Source: Phycisphaerales bacterium (GTDB taxonomy: Bacteria; Planctomycetota; Phycisphaerae; Phycisphaerales; UBA1924). Taken from it: a DNA stretch of 64,000 nt. Under the pieces are notes generated by a model. That model ran no database searches. It worked only from the letters and a program-made list of their open reading frames with translations, and was not told the DNA's origin. Positions 34,971 through 44,302 of this stretch are shown here, in pieces. The stretch covers positions 1-64,000 of the forward strand of contig JADLCM010000008.1 in NCBI GenBank assembly GCA_020847175.1, read 5' to 3'. A program made the position numbers and the translations under genes. How positions within the stretch are numbered: the first letter of the stretch is position 1; the number at the start of each line of letters is the position of its first letter.

Positions 34971-36751
34971 CCACGACGCGGGCAGGCACGGCGCCCAAGA
35001 GCCATCGGGGCTTCACGCTCATCGAGCTGCTCGTCGCCGTGGCGGCGGGGCTGCTCATCATGGTGGGCATCGCGCAGATTTTTGCCACGACCGGCACCAC
35101 CGTGGCGACAGGCAAGCGCGTCAGCGCGTTCAACCGCTACGCCTCCATCCTGGAACAGCGCCTCCGCGAAGACTTCGCCGCCATGACGCGCGACGGATAC
35201 CTCGTGATCGTGCATCAGTTCGCCAATGCCGGGCCGACGCCGACGGGCGGCGCCCAGCCCTTCGAACCGATCAAGGTGCCGCTCATCGCCGGCCAGTCCG
35301 CGAGCAAGCAGCAGTACCGGCGCACGGACGAAGTGGTGTTCTTCCACAAGGGGCGCTTCTCGACGGCGCGTGCGCCGCTCGCTGCGGGCTACGTGGCCCA
35401 GGGCAATGAAGCTCGCATTTACATCGGGCACGGGGCGAAGTACAGCGAAGTGACGCTCACCGGCCCCGCCAAGAACGCCGTTCGCTACCCCGAGTTTGAT
35501 CTCGGCGTCGAATCGCTGGGCGTGGACCCCAACGACCGGAGCATCGCGGGAATGCTCGGCGAGCGCCTGAGCACGAACGAGTTTGCCTCGGACTGGTCGC
35601 TGATCCGTCACGTCACACTGCTCAGGCAGCCGCTGACCACGGAGCCTCAGCTGCCGCGGACCGATTTCTTCAACTTCTCCTTCCCCTACTCCGGCACCGA
35701 GGTTGACCAGATGCGCGAGGGTGATCGCCAGATCGCTTTCCAGCCCGCGATGCCCAGCATCTTCCGGCAGGTGAACTACGCCATGCGCCAGCCAGGGGCC
35801 GCGGCCCCCGCCGAGCCGAGCCTGCGGTCGGGCGCGTACGACCGCGGACCGTGGGCGCTGTGCGCGTCGGGCCTGTTCGATATCGCCACCACCGACCTTC
35901 GCGAGGTCCGGGCGTTCGTGACGTCGATGAACGACGGCGCAACCTCCGGCACCCCTGCGCCGGTCTTCCCCGATGACATCCGCACCGGCAGCGACCTCGA
36001 GGCGAATCCGCCGCGGCGCCAGTTCGGTTTGCTCGATCTGGGCACATCACAGGGCCAGGATGCGCTCGCGGGAATGCAGGCTTGGATGCTGCAGGGCCTC
36101 CCGGCTGATTCTCTCGGGCTCGACAACACCCCCGGAGGCATCCGCAACCTCCAGGGGGTGCGGATGCGTGCCGAGGCTTCGCCCCCCGCCCTTCTTGAGA
36201 CGCTCGACCCGAACCGCCCCGGCGGCTTTGCGGCCGGATCACTCGAGGCCGCTGACCGGCTGAACGACCAGTTGATGCTCACGTCGTCCACGCTCCTGCC
36301 CCGGTGCTCCGCCTTCGAGGTCGAGTGGAGTTTCGGCCTCACCGATGCCTCGGGCCAGACGATCTGGTACGGCGGTTCAACCTTGGTGGACACCGGCAGC
36401 GATGGCATCGCCGACGGGGCGCTCATCACGCCCTATGCCTCCGGCAACGCCGCGACCGCCCTGCACGTCAACCCGCAGAATGGGCGCTACCTGCCCCTCG
36501 GCGACACCAACGGGCACAAGGTCGATGACCTGCTGATCCACGGACAGCCCGGGGCGCGACCCGATGCGCCGCTCGTCTCGTACTTCGGCTACAACGACCC
36601 CACCTACGCGCCTCAGAACGCAAACGACCTCGAGCAGCTCGCGTGGGCATGGCCGACGCTCATCCGCGTCACGGTGACGCTCGCCGACGCGGTCGATCCT
36701 TCCATCGAGCAGACGTACCAGTTCGTGTTCGAAACGGGCAAAGACGAGTGA
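34967..36751 (+). CDS. GspJ/PilW-like minor pseudopilin
   Basis: A 594-residue prepilin, far longer than known GspJ (about 200). The leader ends HRG before FTLIELLVAVAAGLLIMVGI, with Glu at +5, as in PilW and GspJ. The ATG overlaps the stop of the preceding gene. The large soluble domain has several DxDG-like loops (VDTGSDGIADG, LGDTNGHKVDDL) that may bind calcium, and no Cys-rich motif. Together with the following giant gene it would form an unusually bulky tip. Confidence 0.82.
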   Translation: MTTTRAGTAPKSHRGFTLIELLVAVAAGLLIMVGIAQIFATTGTTVATGKRVSAFNRYASILEQRLREDFAAMTRDGYLVIVHQFANAGPTPTGGAQPFEPIKVPLIAGQSASKQQYRRTDEVVFFHKGRFSTARAPLAAGYVAQGNEARIYIGHGAKYSEVTLTGPAKNAVRYPEFDLGVESLGVDPNDRSIAGMLGERLSTNEFASDWSLIRHVTLLRQPLTTEPQLPRTDFFNFSFPYSGTEVDQMREGDRQIAFQPAMPSIFRQVNYAMRQPGAAAPAEPSLRSGAYDRGPWALCASGLFDIATTDLREVRAFVTSMNDGATSGTPAPVFPDDIRTGSDLEANPPRRQFGLLDLGTSQGQDALAGMQAWMLQGLPADSLGLDNTPGGIRNLQGVRMRAEASPPALLETLDPNRPGGFAAGSLEAADRLNDQLMLTSSTLLPRCSAFEVEWSFGLTDASGQTIWYGGSTLVDTGSDGIADGALITPYASGNAATALHVNPQNGRYLPLGDTNGHKVDDLLIHGQPGARPDAPLVSYFGYNDPTYAPQNANDLEQLAWAWPTLIRVTVTLADAVDPSIEQTYQFVFETGKDE

Positions 36752-36805
36752 GCCTCGCGCGCCAGGGGAGACGCGCCGGGCACACGCCGGACGGGAGAAT
36801 GGCCC

Positions 36806-39800
36806 ATGATCGGTCTCATTCGCAGATTGACCAGCCGACGCCGGGCGCGGCGTGATGTGCTCGCTGGCCTCCGCATGCCCGGATCAATCGGCGTGCGCGT
36901 GGCGGCGGGCGGCACGCACGCCGTCCGGCACGGGCGCCGCGGCAGTGTGCTGGTGCTGGTGCTCGGCACGCTGGCGCTGATGAGCGTGCTCGCGGTGCTC
37001 TTCGCCGCCGTGGGCCGGAGTGACAAGCGCACGAGCGCGGCCGCGGATCGGCGCAAACTGCATTACGGACCGAGCGAAGCAACCGTGCCCAACCAGGTCC
37101 GCGACTACATCTCCGGCATCGTTGCCGCCGATGCGCTGGCGACGTTCGCCTCGCCGGAAGACCTGAGCGCCACGGGACAAGTCCGATACGGACTCCGGCG
37201 CGAAACAATTGACTTTCCATCCACCGACGCCGCGATGCTCTCAAGCCCGCAGCTCGGGGCCCCGGTTCGGGGCGACCCTGCGGTGCCGCTGGGCCAGGTC
37301 AACGACCGCCGATTCCGCCCTGAAGGAAGCTTCCCGGCCCTGACCACTTTCGAGACAACCGGCACGCTCCCCGCGAGCGATCCGCGCCGCGACCCGGTGA
37401 ACACGCTCACCATTTCGTGGCGCAGCGCCAGCGACCCGTGGCTGGCGACCGACCAGCCCGAGAACCTGACGGTGATTGATGACATTGTCATCCCGCCGCC
37501 GGCCCCGCCGCCCGACATCCCCCCCGGTGCCACCCCCGACTTCTTCAACCGGCGCGATTACCGCCAGATCTCCTGCTTCGCCCCCGACGGCCGGGCGGTC
37601 AACCTCTTCAATCTCCGCAACAACTTCGATATCGACTCCGGCGTCGGCCCGAACACCATCAGCGCCAACCTCACGCTCTTTGACTTCAACCTGCGCCCGC
37701 AGAGCAGCGGCGGGCCCACCGTCAACGCCACCCAGCAGACCTGGGACGGCCGCGATGCCGACCCCAACGTGCCCGCCGACTGGTTCAGCTTCCAGCGCGG
37801 CATGGCGATCGCGACCACCGACCGCAACTTCACCTGGAGCGACGCCGCCTACCCGCCCTACCAGTACGCCGACGCGGACGGCGACGGCATCTTCGATTCG
37901 CGCTGGCAGGAACTTGTCGACGCGACAATCCTCGGCGCATCCCGCAACAAACTCATCTCCGACGGCAGCGTGCGCTATTTCTTCGCGTTCAAGGCGATCG
38001 ACCTCTCGGGCAAGGTCAACGTCAACACCGCGGGCGACTTCGTCGAGGCGCCGATTGGCGGAGCCCCAGTGGGCCTGACCCCGGGCGAGGTTGACCTGCG
38101 CCGCCTGCTGACGGGCGAGGACATCGAGTCTGAACTCGTGGTGGGGGCGAATCCGTTCCACTTCTTCGAGATGCCCCGCGACGGGGCCGGCGCGATTGAC
38201 ACGAACTCGCCCCAGAACTACCGGGGCCTGACGCTCGAAGACCGCATCGCGATCGGGGCGCGGGCCTTCGACTTCCTCGAGGCCTCGAAGTTCGTTGGCG
38301 TCGTGCCGCCGCGCGGCATCAATGAAACGACGCTCGGCAACTATCTGACCAGTGCCCACGACGTGAACGGCGGCACCCCCGGCATCACGAACTACGTCGG
38401 TACGCCCGCCGAGTGGCGGTTCGGCCCGATCGGGCGCCACCAGGAATATCTCCGCAATGCGCAGGCGTCACAGGGCGCGTCGATCTCGCAGGCTGACGGA
38501 AACTACCGTAACGCCTACCTCTTCGGCGAGGGCGACCTGCTCGAACTGCTCACTTTCAATCGCAGCAACGACGCCCGCGTGCAGAGCAAGCTCGAGGCCG
38601 CCATCGACGGTCGCTTCTCGGCGCTCAACTACGTGGGCGTGCTCCGCTCCAATCGCGAGTACGCGGCCGAACTGGGCGACCGCGACAATCACGACGAGTT
38701 CCAGCGTTTGACCGCGCCCGACAGCGACGCGGACTGGGACGACACCGACGCCGACGCGTATTGGCAGCTCGCCGCGGACACCCGCCAGCACCTCACGACT
38801 ATCAGCGGGGCGCGCCCGCTCTTCTCGAGCGTCGTGCCCTCGGCCGGGGCGCTCTCATCCGCCGAACTCCGTCAGAACCTGCGGACCATCTCCTCCAGCC
38901 CCGCGGCGATGTTCCGCGTGTACGCAGACGGCCTCCTTCCGTATTCCGGCATCGAGGGCGCCTGGCAGCCCACCGCGCGCCCGGAACTGGGCACGCTCGC
39001 CTTCGGGTACAGGGGGCACGAGTTTGCGCTCCGCACTGCCGCGCACCTTGCGGTGAACTTCGCGGACAGTCTGGACGCTGACGGCACTCCCAGCGTCTAC
39101 ACGCTGCTGGTCGATGACTCATTCCGCGCCAGTCTCGAAAGCGATAATCCCACTGATCCGTCCGCCCGCACCAACGGCTGGTCGTCGTGGATGGACCCCG
39201 CGCGGCTCGACCTGGGCGAACCCCGCATCGCCAACGCGTCCGGGGGCGACGAGACCCCGATGTCTCGCGCCGCGGTCATGTACGGGATCGAGCGCCAGCC
39301 CTTCCTCACCGAACTCGGCGTCTTCTTCATGTATACCGATGCGCCCATCGCCGCCGGCGGCGACGATGAAGAGGCCCAGGGGGGCGGCGCAGGCCCGGGC
39401 CCGGGTCCCGGCCCTCGGCGCGACCCTGAAGTGACCATCGACTCGCGCATCAGCGAGGCAAACCACGATGCCCTCGCCCAGTTCGTGGGCATTCAGATCA
39501 CCAACCCGTTCGATGAGCCCATCACCCTCGGCGACGCCGCCGGCCCCGCGTATTACCTTGAGTTCAACGGCAAGTTCTACTCGCTCAACGGCATCGGCTT
39601 CGCGCTCGATGCCGGCGGCAAGGTGATCTACGCCGAGCCCGACAACGCCCGGCGGACGCCCCAGCCCGTGACGCTCGGCGCCGGCGCGACGAAGACCTTC
39701 TTCTTCGCCTCGCAGCCCCTGCCCGCGATGCAGGGCCGCTGGGACAAGGTGGACCCCACCGGGGTCGTGCTCCCCAACGCAATCGACGTGGTCGGCGCAT

Positions 39801-41818
39801 TCGTGCGAAACCAGATCGCCGCGGGGCGCGACGTCGCCAATATGATCCTGATCGACGAGATCACGAATCTCGAGGATCTGCGCGTGGACTCGGGCCCCAC
39901 GCCCCGGGCCGAGCAGTTTGCGTTCCGCAACCTGTGGCCCAGCGGGCAGATCGGGGATGAGATTCGCATGTGGCGCGTGCTGCGCCCCACGGGCGATGAC
40001 TTCCCCGCAGACGGCACGCTGGACAACATCGTCGAAAACGATCAGCTGGTGGACCGGATGAAGTATCCGAGCACCGCCGCGCTTGATCGCACCCTGCGCC
40101 TCGCGCCCCTGCTCAACGGCAGCACGGCGCGGGGATACAAGATCCGCAACGCCCTGGCCCGCAAGGAGGCGGACCTCGCGCCGGACAACTTCAATCGCGG
40201 GCTCACGCTTATCACATACGCATCCGTCCGGCGCAAGAGCGATTCCACGCTCGACCCGAACACGACCTTCGCCTTCCCCGGCTGGTGCATCGAAGGCCGC
40301 TGGACGACCGACTGGAACGGGTTCGACAAGGACAAGCTCGATCCGCTCACCTCCCTCGACCGCACGTACTTCCAGGGAGGGCGGAACAACTGCTTCTTCA
40401 CGTTCAGCGAGTTCCTGAGCAAGGTGGTCAACCGCACCGCGGGCCCGCCCAACGCCGTCGAAAGCGTCGTGCGGCTGCATCAGAACCCTGAGCTCAAGGA
40501 CCTTTCGGGTTCGGCAAACCTCGGGCAGAACCAGTCCGGGCTCGGCACCAATCTCACGCGCATCGAACTGCCCGTGCAGATGAACCGCAACGTGCTGCGG
40601 GTCGCCGATGCGCTCGCCGTCATGGGCATCGGCCCTTCGTACTCTCCTGACCCTGCCTCGCCCAACACCGTGAACTATGACCGCTGGATGACGCTCGGCG
40701 AGGCTCTCGCCATCGCCACAGACCAGTCCAGCCCGCCCGCGACCACCCACCCGCTGGCCATGTACGCCCGCGCCGGCGCGCAGCCCAACCCCACCACGGC
40801 CCGCCCCGCGGCCAACATCGCCCTCATCGGCCCGGTCACCCGCGGCCCGCTGGACCGGGGCGGCATCGCCCTCGACTCCTTCGTGCCTCACGTGGACGCG
40901 GCGCCCGCTTCGCCGCGCAATCATGCCAACGCCGCGGAGGGCGACGTGGTGTTCGGCCTCGGCATGACGCCGGCGATGCGAGTGCTCGACCAGTTGACCG
41001 TGCTCGGTGAAGTCCTGGGCGACCTCACCTTCGCGACCCCCGGGGTCGTGAACATCAACACGGCCCCGCGCCCCGTGCTGCGCACGCTGCCCATGCTGAC
41101 GCCCACCGCCTTCCCCTTGCCCGGGCAGACGCAGACGTCCTGGTGGTGGCGCACCGCCGGTCAGCATGATTCACGCACTGATCTTGCCTCAGCGGTGCTC
41201 GCGTTCCGCGACAAGAAACTGGTGACGCCGCGCGCTGGCTCCGGCGGGCCCAACAATCTCGCCCCCGCGAATCTCGACTTCAGCGATGGACGCAGCGCCG
41301 CGCCGGACACCTTCGGCGGGCGTGCGAACGCCAACTACATCTCCGGCCAGCGCGAGGTGCTTGGGTTCTTCTCTCCCGCCGAACTGCTCGCCGTGCGCCA
41401 AGTCAACCCCTTGCTCACCCAGGGCGATGGGATGCCCAACCGCAACGACTTCGACCGGCTGGGCACCTACATCCCGGGTGTGCCCGCCTCGCAGGCCAAG
41501 TCCACCGATCAGGCCGGTGTCGAACCCTTCCGGCGCAGCGCGGGCGGCGACGATGGGCTCGCCAACGACTACGACGAGCAGCTTGAGATCTTGAACGGTG
41601 TGCTGGGGAGCACCACCACCCGCAGCGACTATTTCGCGGTCTGGTTCGTGATGCACGGCTACACACGGGAGGATGTCGAGGGCCTGGCCCCGACTGACCC
41701 CATTCTGCCCACCATCGCGCGCCGGTTCCTGCTCGTGCTCGACCGCTCGGCAGTCACCCGCCCGGGAGACTCACCCCGCGTGGTGCTCTTCAAGGAATTG
41801 CCGGTGAGCGGGATGTAG
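36806..41818 (+). CDS. Giant GspK-like minor pseudopilin (1,670 aa)
   Basis: A 45-residue basic leader ends HGRRG, followed by the hydrophobic SVLVLVLGTLALMSVLAVLF. The mature protein lacks Glu at +5, the hallmark of GspK, which caps the pseudopilus. The soluble part holds two GspK-type helical signatures, GKVNVNTAGDF near residue 405 and GVVNINTAPRPVLRTLPM near 1411. It also has a calcium-like loop DADGDGIFDSRW near 352 and a Gly/Pro linker near 860. Typical GspK has about 320 residues, so the domain is apparently expanded fivefold, perhaps by duplication. It ends the G-H-I-J-K order 54 bases after the GspJ-like gene. Its tip function is inferred. Confidence 0.82.
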   Translation: MIGLIRRLTSRRRARRDVLAGLRMPGSIGVRVAAGGTHAVRHGRRGSVLVLVLGTLALMSVLAVLFAAVGRSDKRTSAAADRRKLHYGPSEATVPNQVRDYISGIVAADALATFASPEDLSATGQVRYGLRRETIDFPSTDAAMLSSPQLGAPVRGDPAVPLGQVNDRRFRPEGSFPALTTFETTGTLPASDPRRDPVNTLTISWRSASDPWLATDQPENLTVIDDIVIPPPAPPPDIPPGATPDFFNRRDYRQISCFAPDGRAVNLFNLRNNFDIDSGVGPNTISANLTLFDFNLRPQSSGGPTVNATQQTWDGRDADPNVPADWFSFQRGMAIATTDRNFTWSDAAYPPYQYADADGDGIFDSRWQELVDATILGASRNKLISDGSVRYFFAFKAIDLSGKVNVNTAGDFVEAPIGGAPVGLTPGEVDLRRLLTGEDIESELVVGANPFHFFEMPRDGAGAIDTNSPQNYRGLTLEDRIAIGARAFDFLEASKFVGVVPPRGINETTLGNYLTSAHDVNGGTPGITNYVGTPAEWRFGPIGRHQEYLRNAQASQGASISQADGNYRNAYLFGEGDLLELLTFNRSNDARVQSKLEAAIDGRFSALNYVGVLRSNREYAAELGDRDNHDEFQRLTAPDSDADWDDTDADAYWQLAADTRQHLTTISGARPLFSSVVPSAGALSSAELRQNLRTISSSPAAMFRVYADGLLPYSGIEGAWQPTARPELGTLAFGYRGHEFALRTAAHLAVNFADSLDADGTPSVYTLLVDDSFRASLESDNPTDPSARTNGWSSWMDPARLDLGEPRIANASGGDETPMSRAAVMYGIERQPFLTELGVFFMYTDAPIAAGGDDEEAQGGGAGPGPGPGPRRDPEVTIDSRISEANHDALAQFVGIQITNPFDEPITLGDAAGPAYYLEFNGKFYSLNGIGFALDAGGKVIYAEPDNARRTPQPVTLGAGATKTFFFASQPLPAMQGRWDKVDPTGVVLPNAIDVVGAFVRNQIAAGRDVANMILIDEITNLEDLRVDSGPTPRAEQFAFRNLWPSGQIGDEIRMWRVLRPTGDDFPADGTLDNIVENDQLVDRMKYPSTAALDRTLRLAPLLNGSTARGYKIRNALARKEADLAPDNFNRGLTLITYASVRRKSDSTLDPNTTFAFPGWCIEGRWTTDWNGFDKDKLDPLTSLDRTYFQGGRNNCFFTFSEFLSKVVNRTAGPPNAVESVVRLHQNPELKDLSGSANLGQNQSGLGTNLTRIELPVQMNRNVLRVADALAVMGIGPSYSPDPASPNTVNYDRWMTLGEALAIATDQSSPPATTHPLAMYARAGAQPNPTTARPAANIALIGPVTRGPLDRGGIALDSFVPHVDAAPASPRNHANAAEGDVVFGLGMTPAMRVLDQLTVLGEVLGDLTFATPGVVNINTAPRPVLRTLPMLTPTAFPLPGQTQTSWWWRTAGQHDSRTDLASAVLAFRDKKLVTPRAGSGGPNNLAPANLDFSDGRSAAPDTFGGRANANYISGQREVLGFFSPAELLAVRQVNPLLTQGDGMPNRNDFDRLGTYIPGVPASQAKSTDQAGVEPFRRSAGGDDGLANDYDEQLEILNGVLGSTTTRSDYFAVWFVMHGYTREDVEGLAPTDPILPTIARRFLLVLDRSAVTRPGDSPRVVLFKELPVSGM

Positions 41819-41899
41819 CGCCTGGGGCCGCCAAGCGCGCAGGCGCGGCGAACCGGAGCGCCGACTGAGCCGACTCGCTCGTGCTTCGGTGCGCCGGCC

Positions 41900-43657
41900 T
41901 CACCGCCCCTTCATGGGCAGATGCACGCCCATCTCCCCGGCGCACCGGCGCGCATCGTCGTAGCCCGCGTCGGCGTGCCGGATGACGCCCATGAGCGGGT
42001 CATTGGTCAGCACCCGCTCCAGCCGCCGTGCCGCGTCGGGTGTGCCGTCAGCGACGATCACCTGCCCCGCATGTTGGCTGTACCCGATGCCGACGCCACC
42101 GCCGTGATGGAAACTCACCCAGCTCGCCCCGCTGGCCGCATTCACCAGCGCATTCAGAATGGCCCAGTCGCTCACGGCGTCGGTGCCGTCCTTCATCGCT
42201 TCGGTTTCGCGGTTCGGGCTGGCGACGCTGCCGCAATCGAGATGATCGCGTCCGATGACAATCGGGGCCCTCACTCGCCCCTCGGCCACCAGCCGGTTGA
42301 AGAGAAGCCCGGCCTTGTCGCGCTGCCCGAGCCCGAGCCAGCAGATCCGGGCCGGCAGCCCCTGGAACCCAAACCGCGGCGTGCAGCGCTCAAAATCTCC
42401 TGCAAGCAGGGCCTCCGGGTTCGCGTGGCAGCCCAGAATCCAGTCGTGCAGGCGCGATTCATACGGCCCGGCCTCGCGCGGGAAGAGCCGCAGAATCTCG
42501 TGGTCGGTCACGAAGATGTCGCGTGGGTCGCCCGAGAGAGCCGCCCAGCGGAACGGGCCGCGGCCGAGGCAGAACTGAGGCCGGATGAACGCCGGGACGA
42601 AGCCGGGAAAGGCGAACGCATCCGCCACACCCTGGTCCCTGGCGCGCTGGCGGATGTTATTGCCGTAATCGAACGTGATGCTTCCCCGGGCCTGGAGCGC
42701 AAGCATGGCGCGGACGTGACGCGCCATCGAAGCGAGGCTGCGCCGCACGTAGCCCTGCGGGTCGGCGACCCGCGCCGCCCGGGCCTGGTCGAGCGTGAAC
42801 TCAACCGGCACGTACCCGGCGAGCGGGTCGTGCGCGCTGGTCTGGTCGGTGAGCGCATCGGGCGTGACGTGCTGCGCGAGCAGCCGTTCGAGCAATTCAA
42901 TCGCGTTCGCGGCGACGCCCACGCTGCGCGCCCGCCCCGCCTTCGCGTGCGCGACGGCGGCGCGAATCGCCGTGTCGAGGTCCGGGGCGATCTCATCGAG
43001 GTATCGGTCCGCGCGCCGTCGCTCCAGGCGCGTTGCATCGACATCGGCGATCAGGCACGCGCCCCCCGCGAGGGTGACGGCCAGCGGCTGGGCACCCCCC
43101 ATGCCGCCGCACCCCGCCGTGACGCACAGCCGCCCCGAGAGCGGCGATTCACCCCCTCCGAAGCGCGACCGTCCGAGCTCGGCGAAGGTCTCATACGTGC
43201 CCTGCAGAATGCCCTGGGTGCCGATGTAGATCCACGACCCGGCGGTCATCTGGCCGAACATCATCAGCCCGCGCCGTTCAAGATCATCGAATTGCTCCTG
43301 CGTCGCCCAGTGCGGCACCAGGTTCGAGTTCGCGATCAGCACGCGCGGCGCATCAGGGTGGGTGCGCACGATGCCCACCGGCTTGCCCGATTGAACAAGC
43401 AGCGTCTCGTCGGGCGCAAGGCCGCGGAGCGAGCGCACGATCGCATCAAACGATGCCCAGTCGCGGGCGGCCTTCCCGCGCCCGCCGTAGACGACCAGAT
43501 CCTCCGGGCGCTCCGCCACCTCCGGATCGAGGTTGTTCATGAGCATGCGGAGCGCCGCCTCGGCCTGCCAGGTTCGGCACGAACGCTCCGGGCCGCGCGG
43601 GGCGCGGACCAGGCGCGACGGGGCTGAAGAAGGCGGGGTCACCTGGGTCTGGTTCAT
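41900..43657 (-). CDS. hutU: Urocanate hydratase HutU
   Basis: HutU adds water to urocanate to give imidazolone propionate in histidine breakdown, using NAD as an electrophile. The 585-residue protein shows the family motifs: [11 protein letters not shown] near the start, [20 protein letters not shown], and the nucleotide-binding [20 protein letters not shown]. The active-site region [13 protein letters not shown] carries the conserved Cys, and [20 protein letters not shown] the conserved His. The N-terminus is about 25 residues longer than typical. Its start follows the preceding gene's TGA at once (ATGACCCATG), so it is co-translated with an unknown gene. No hutH, hutI or hutG is in the window. 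It converges with the pseudopilus cluster. Confidence 0.95.
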   Translation of the reverse strand: MNQTQVTPPSSAPSRLVRAPRGPERSCRTWQAEAALRMLMNNLDPEVAERPEDLVVYGGRGKAARDWASFDAIVRSLRGLAPDETLLVQSGKPVGIVRTHPDAPRVLIANSNLVPHWATQEQFDDLERRGLMMFGQMTAGSWIYIGTQGILQGTYETFAELGRSRFGGGESPLSGRLCVTAGCGGMGGAQPLAVTLAGGACLIADVDATRLERRRADRYLDEIAPDLDTAIRAAVAHAKAGRARSVGVAANAIELLERLLAQHVTPDALTDQTSAHDPLAGYVPVEFTLDQARAARVADPQGYVRRSLASMARHVRAMLALQARGSITFDYGNNIRQRARDQGVADAFAFPGFVPAFIRPQFCLGRGPFRWAALSGDPRDIFVTDHEILRLFPREAGPYESRLHDWILGCHANPEALLAGDFERCTPRFGFQGLPARICWLGLGQRDKAGLLFNRLVAEGRVRAPIVIGRDHLDCGSVASPNRETEAMKDGTDAVSDWAILNALVNAASGASWVSFHHGGGVGIGYSQHAGQVIVADGTPDAARRLERVLTNDPLMGVIRHADAGYDDARRCAGEMGVHLPMKGR

Positions 43658-43660
43658 GGG

Positions 43661-44296
43661 TCATTGTTGGCCGGGCAACGCATCCAGGAGCATCGCGGCG
43701 TGTCGCAGGATGAGGGCGGACCGGGCGTCGGGCACTCCCAGCGAAACGCGGCAGGCGTGTAGTTGAGCCTGGGCGTACAGCAATGCGGGCTCATCGCCCC
43801 GTTCGCACCAGCGCCGGACGAAGATCTGCGCCGCCCACGGAAGGTTGGTCGCATTGTCTGGTTGAATCTCGCGGAGCAGCCACGCGGCAGCCCGATCGCA
43901 CCGGATCGCGATGGCCGCCTCTCCGGTTCGCAGGGCGAGCGCATCCAGCGCGTGCAGCGCGCAAAGCTCCGTCTCGGTCCACACCTCGATGCCCCGGACG
44001 CGGAGGTCGGGCGCGAGCGGCCCGGCGCCGGAGAGATCGACGAGCGAAGCCACCGAAGCATGAGGCAAGCCAGCCGGGGCGACCGCGAGCGCCCAAAGGC
44101 GAAGATCAAGAGGCGCGCCGGAGTGCGCCTCCGGCGGCGGCTGCCGATTTCCGCCCCCGTCCGGTCCATGCCCTTCAAGGTCGGCACGCAGCCACCAGTC
44201 CACTTCGAACGGCGAAGGGCCACCCGGGGCGGGGGCACGCGAAGCCAGGTCGCGGATCGCACGGGCCCATTCGACGGGGGAGCGGGGCGGGGGCAT
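43661..44296 (-). CDS. Unknown protein between kinase and hutU genes
   Basis: A 211-residue, Ala/Leu-rich helical protein. I recognise no domain; there is no signal peptide or membrane segment. Features include a WWLRADLEGHGPDGGGN stretch near residue 35 and HALDALALRTGEAAIAIRCDRAAAWLLREIQPD, which looks like helical repeats. Those are followed by YAQAQLHACRVSLGVPDAR. It starts six bases after the kinase gene's stop and ends three bases before hutU, so it is translated with both. It might be a partner of the kinase or a HutU-associated factor; neither can be told from sequence. Confidence 0.65.
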   Translation of the reverse strand: MPPPRSPVEWARAIRDLASRAPAPGGPSPFEVDWWLRADLEGHGPDGGGNRQPPPEAHSGAPLDLRLWALAVAPAGLPHASVASLVDLSGAGPLAPDLRVRGIEVWTETELCALHALDALALRTGEAAIAIRCDRAAAWLLREIQPDNATNLPWAAQIFVRRWCERGDEPALLYAQAQLHACRVSLGVPDARSALILRHAAMLLDALPGQQ

Positions 44297-44302
44297 GAGC
44301 CA

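Noticed and set aside
39119-41167. Minus-strand frame of 682 residues inside the giant GspK-like gene
   Set aside because: Arg-, Gly- and His-rich shadow of the pseudopilin gene, without motifs; the plus strand carries the operon context and signatures.
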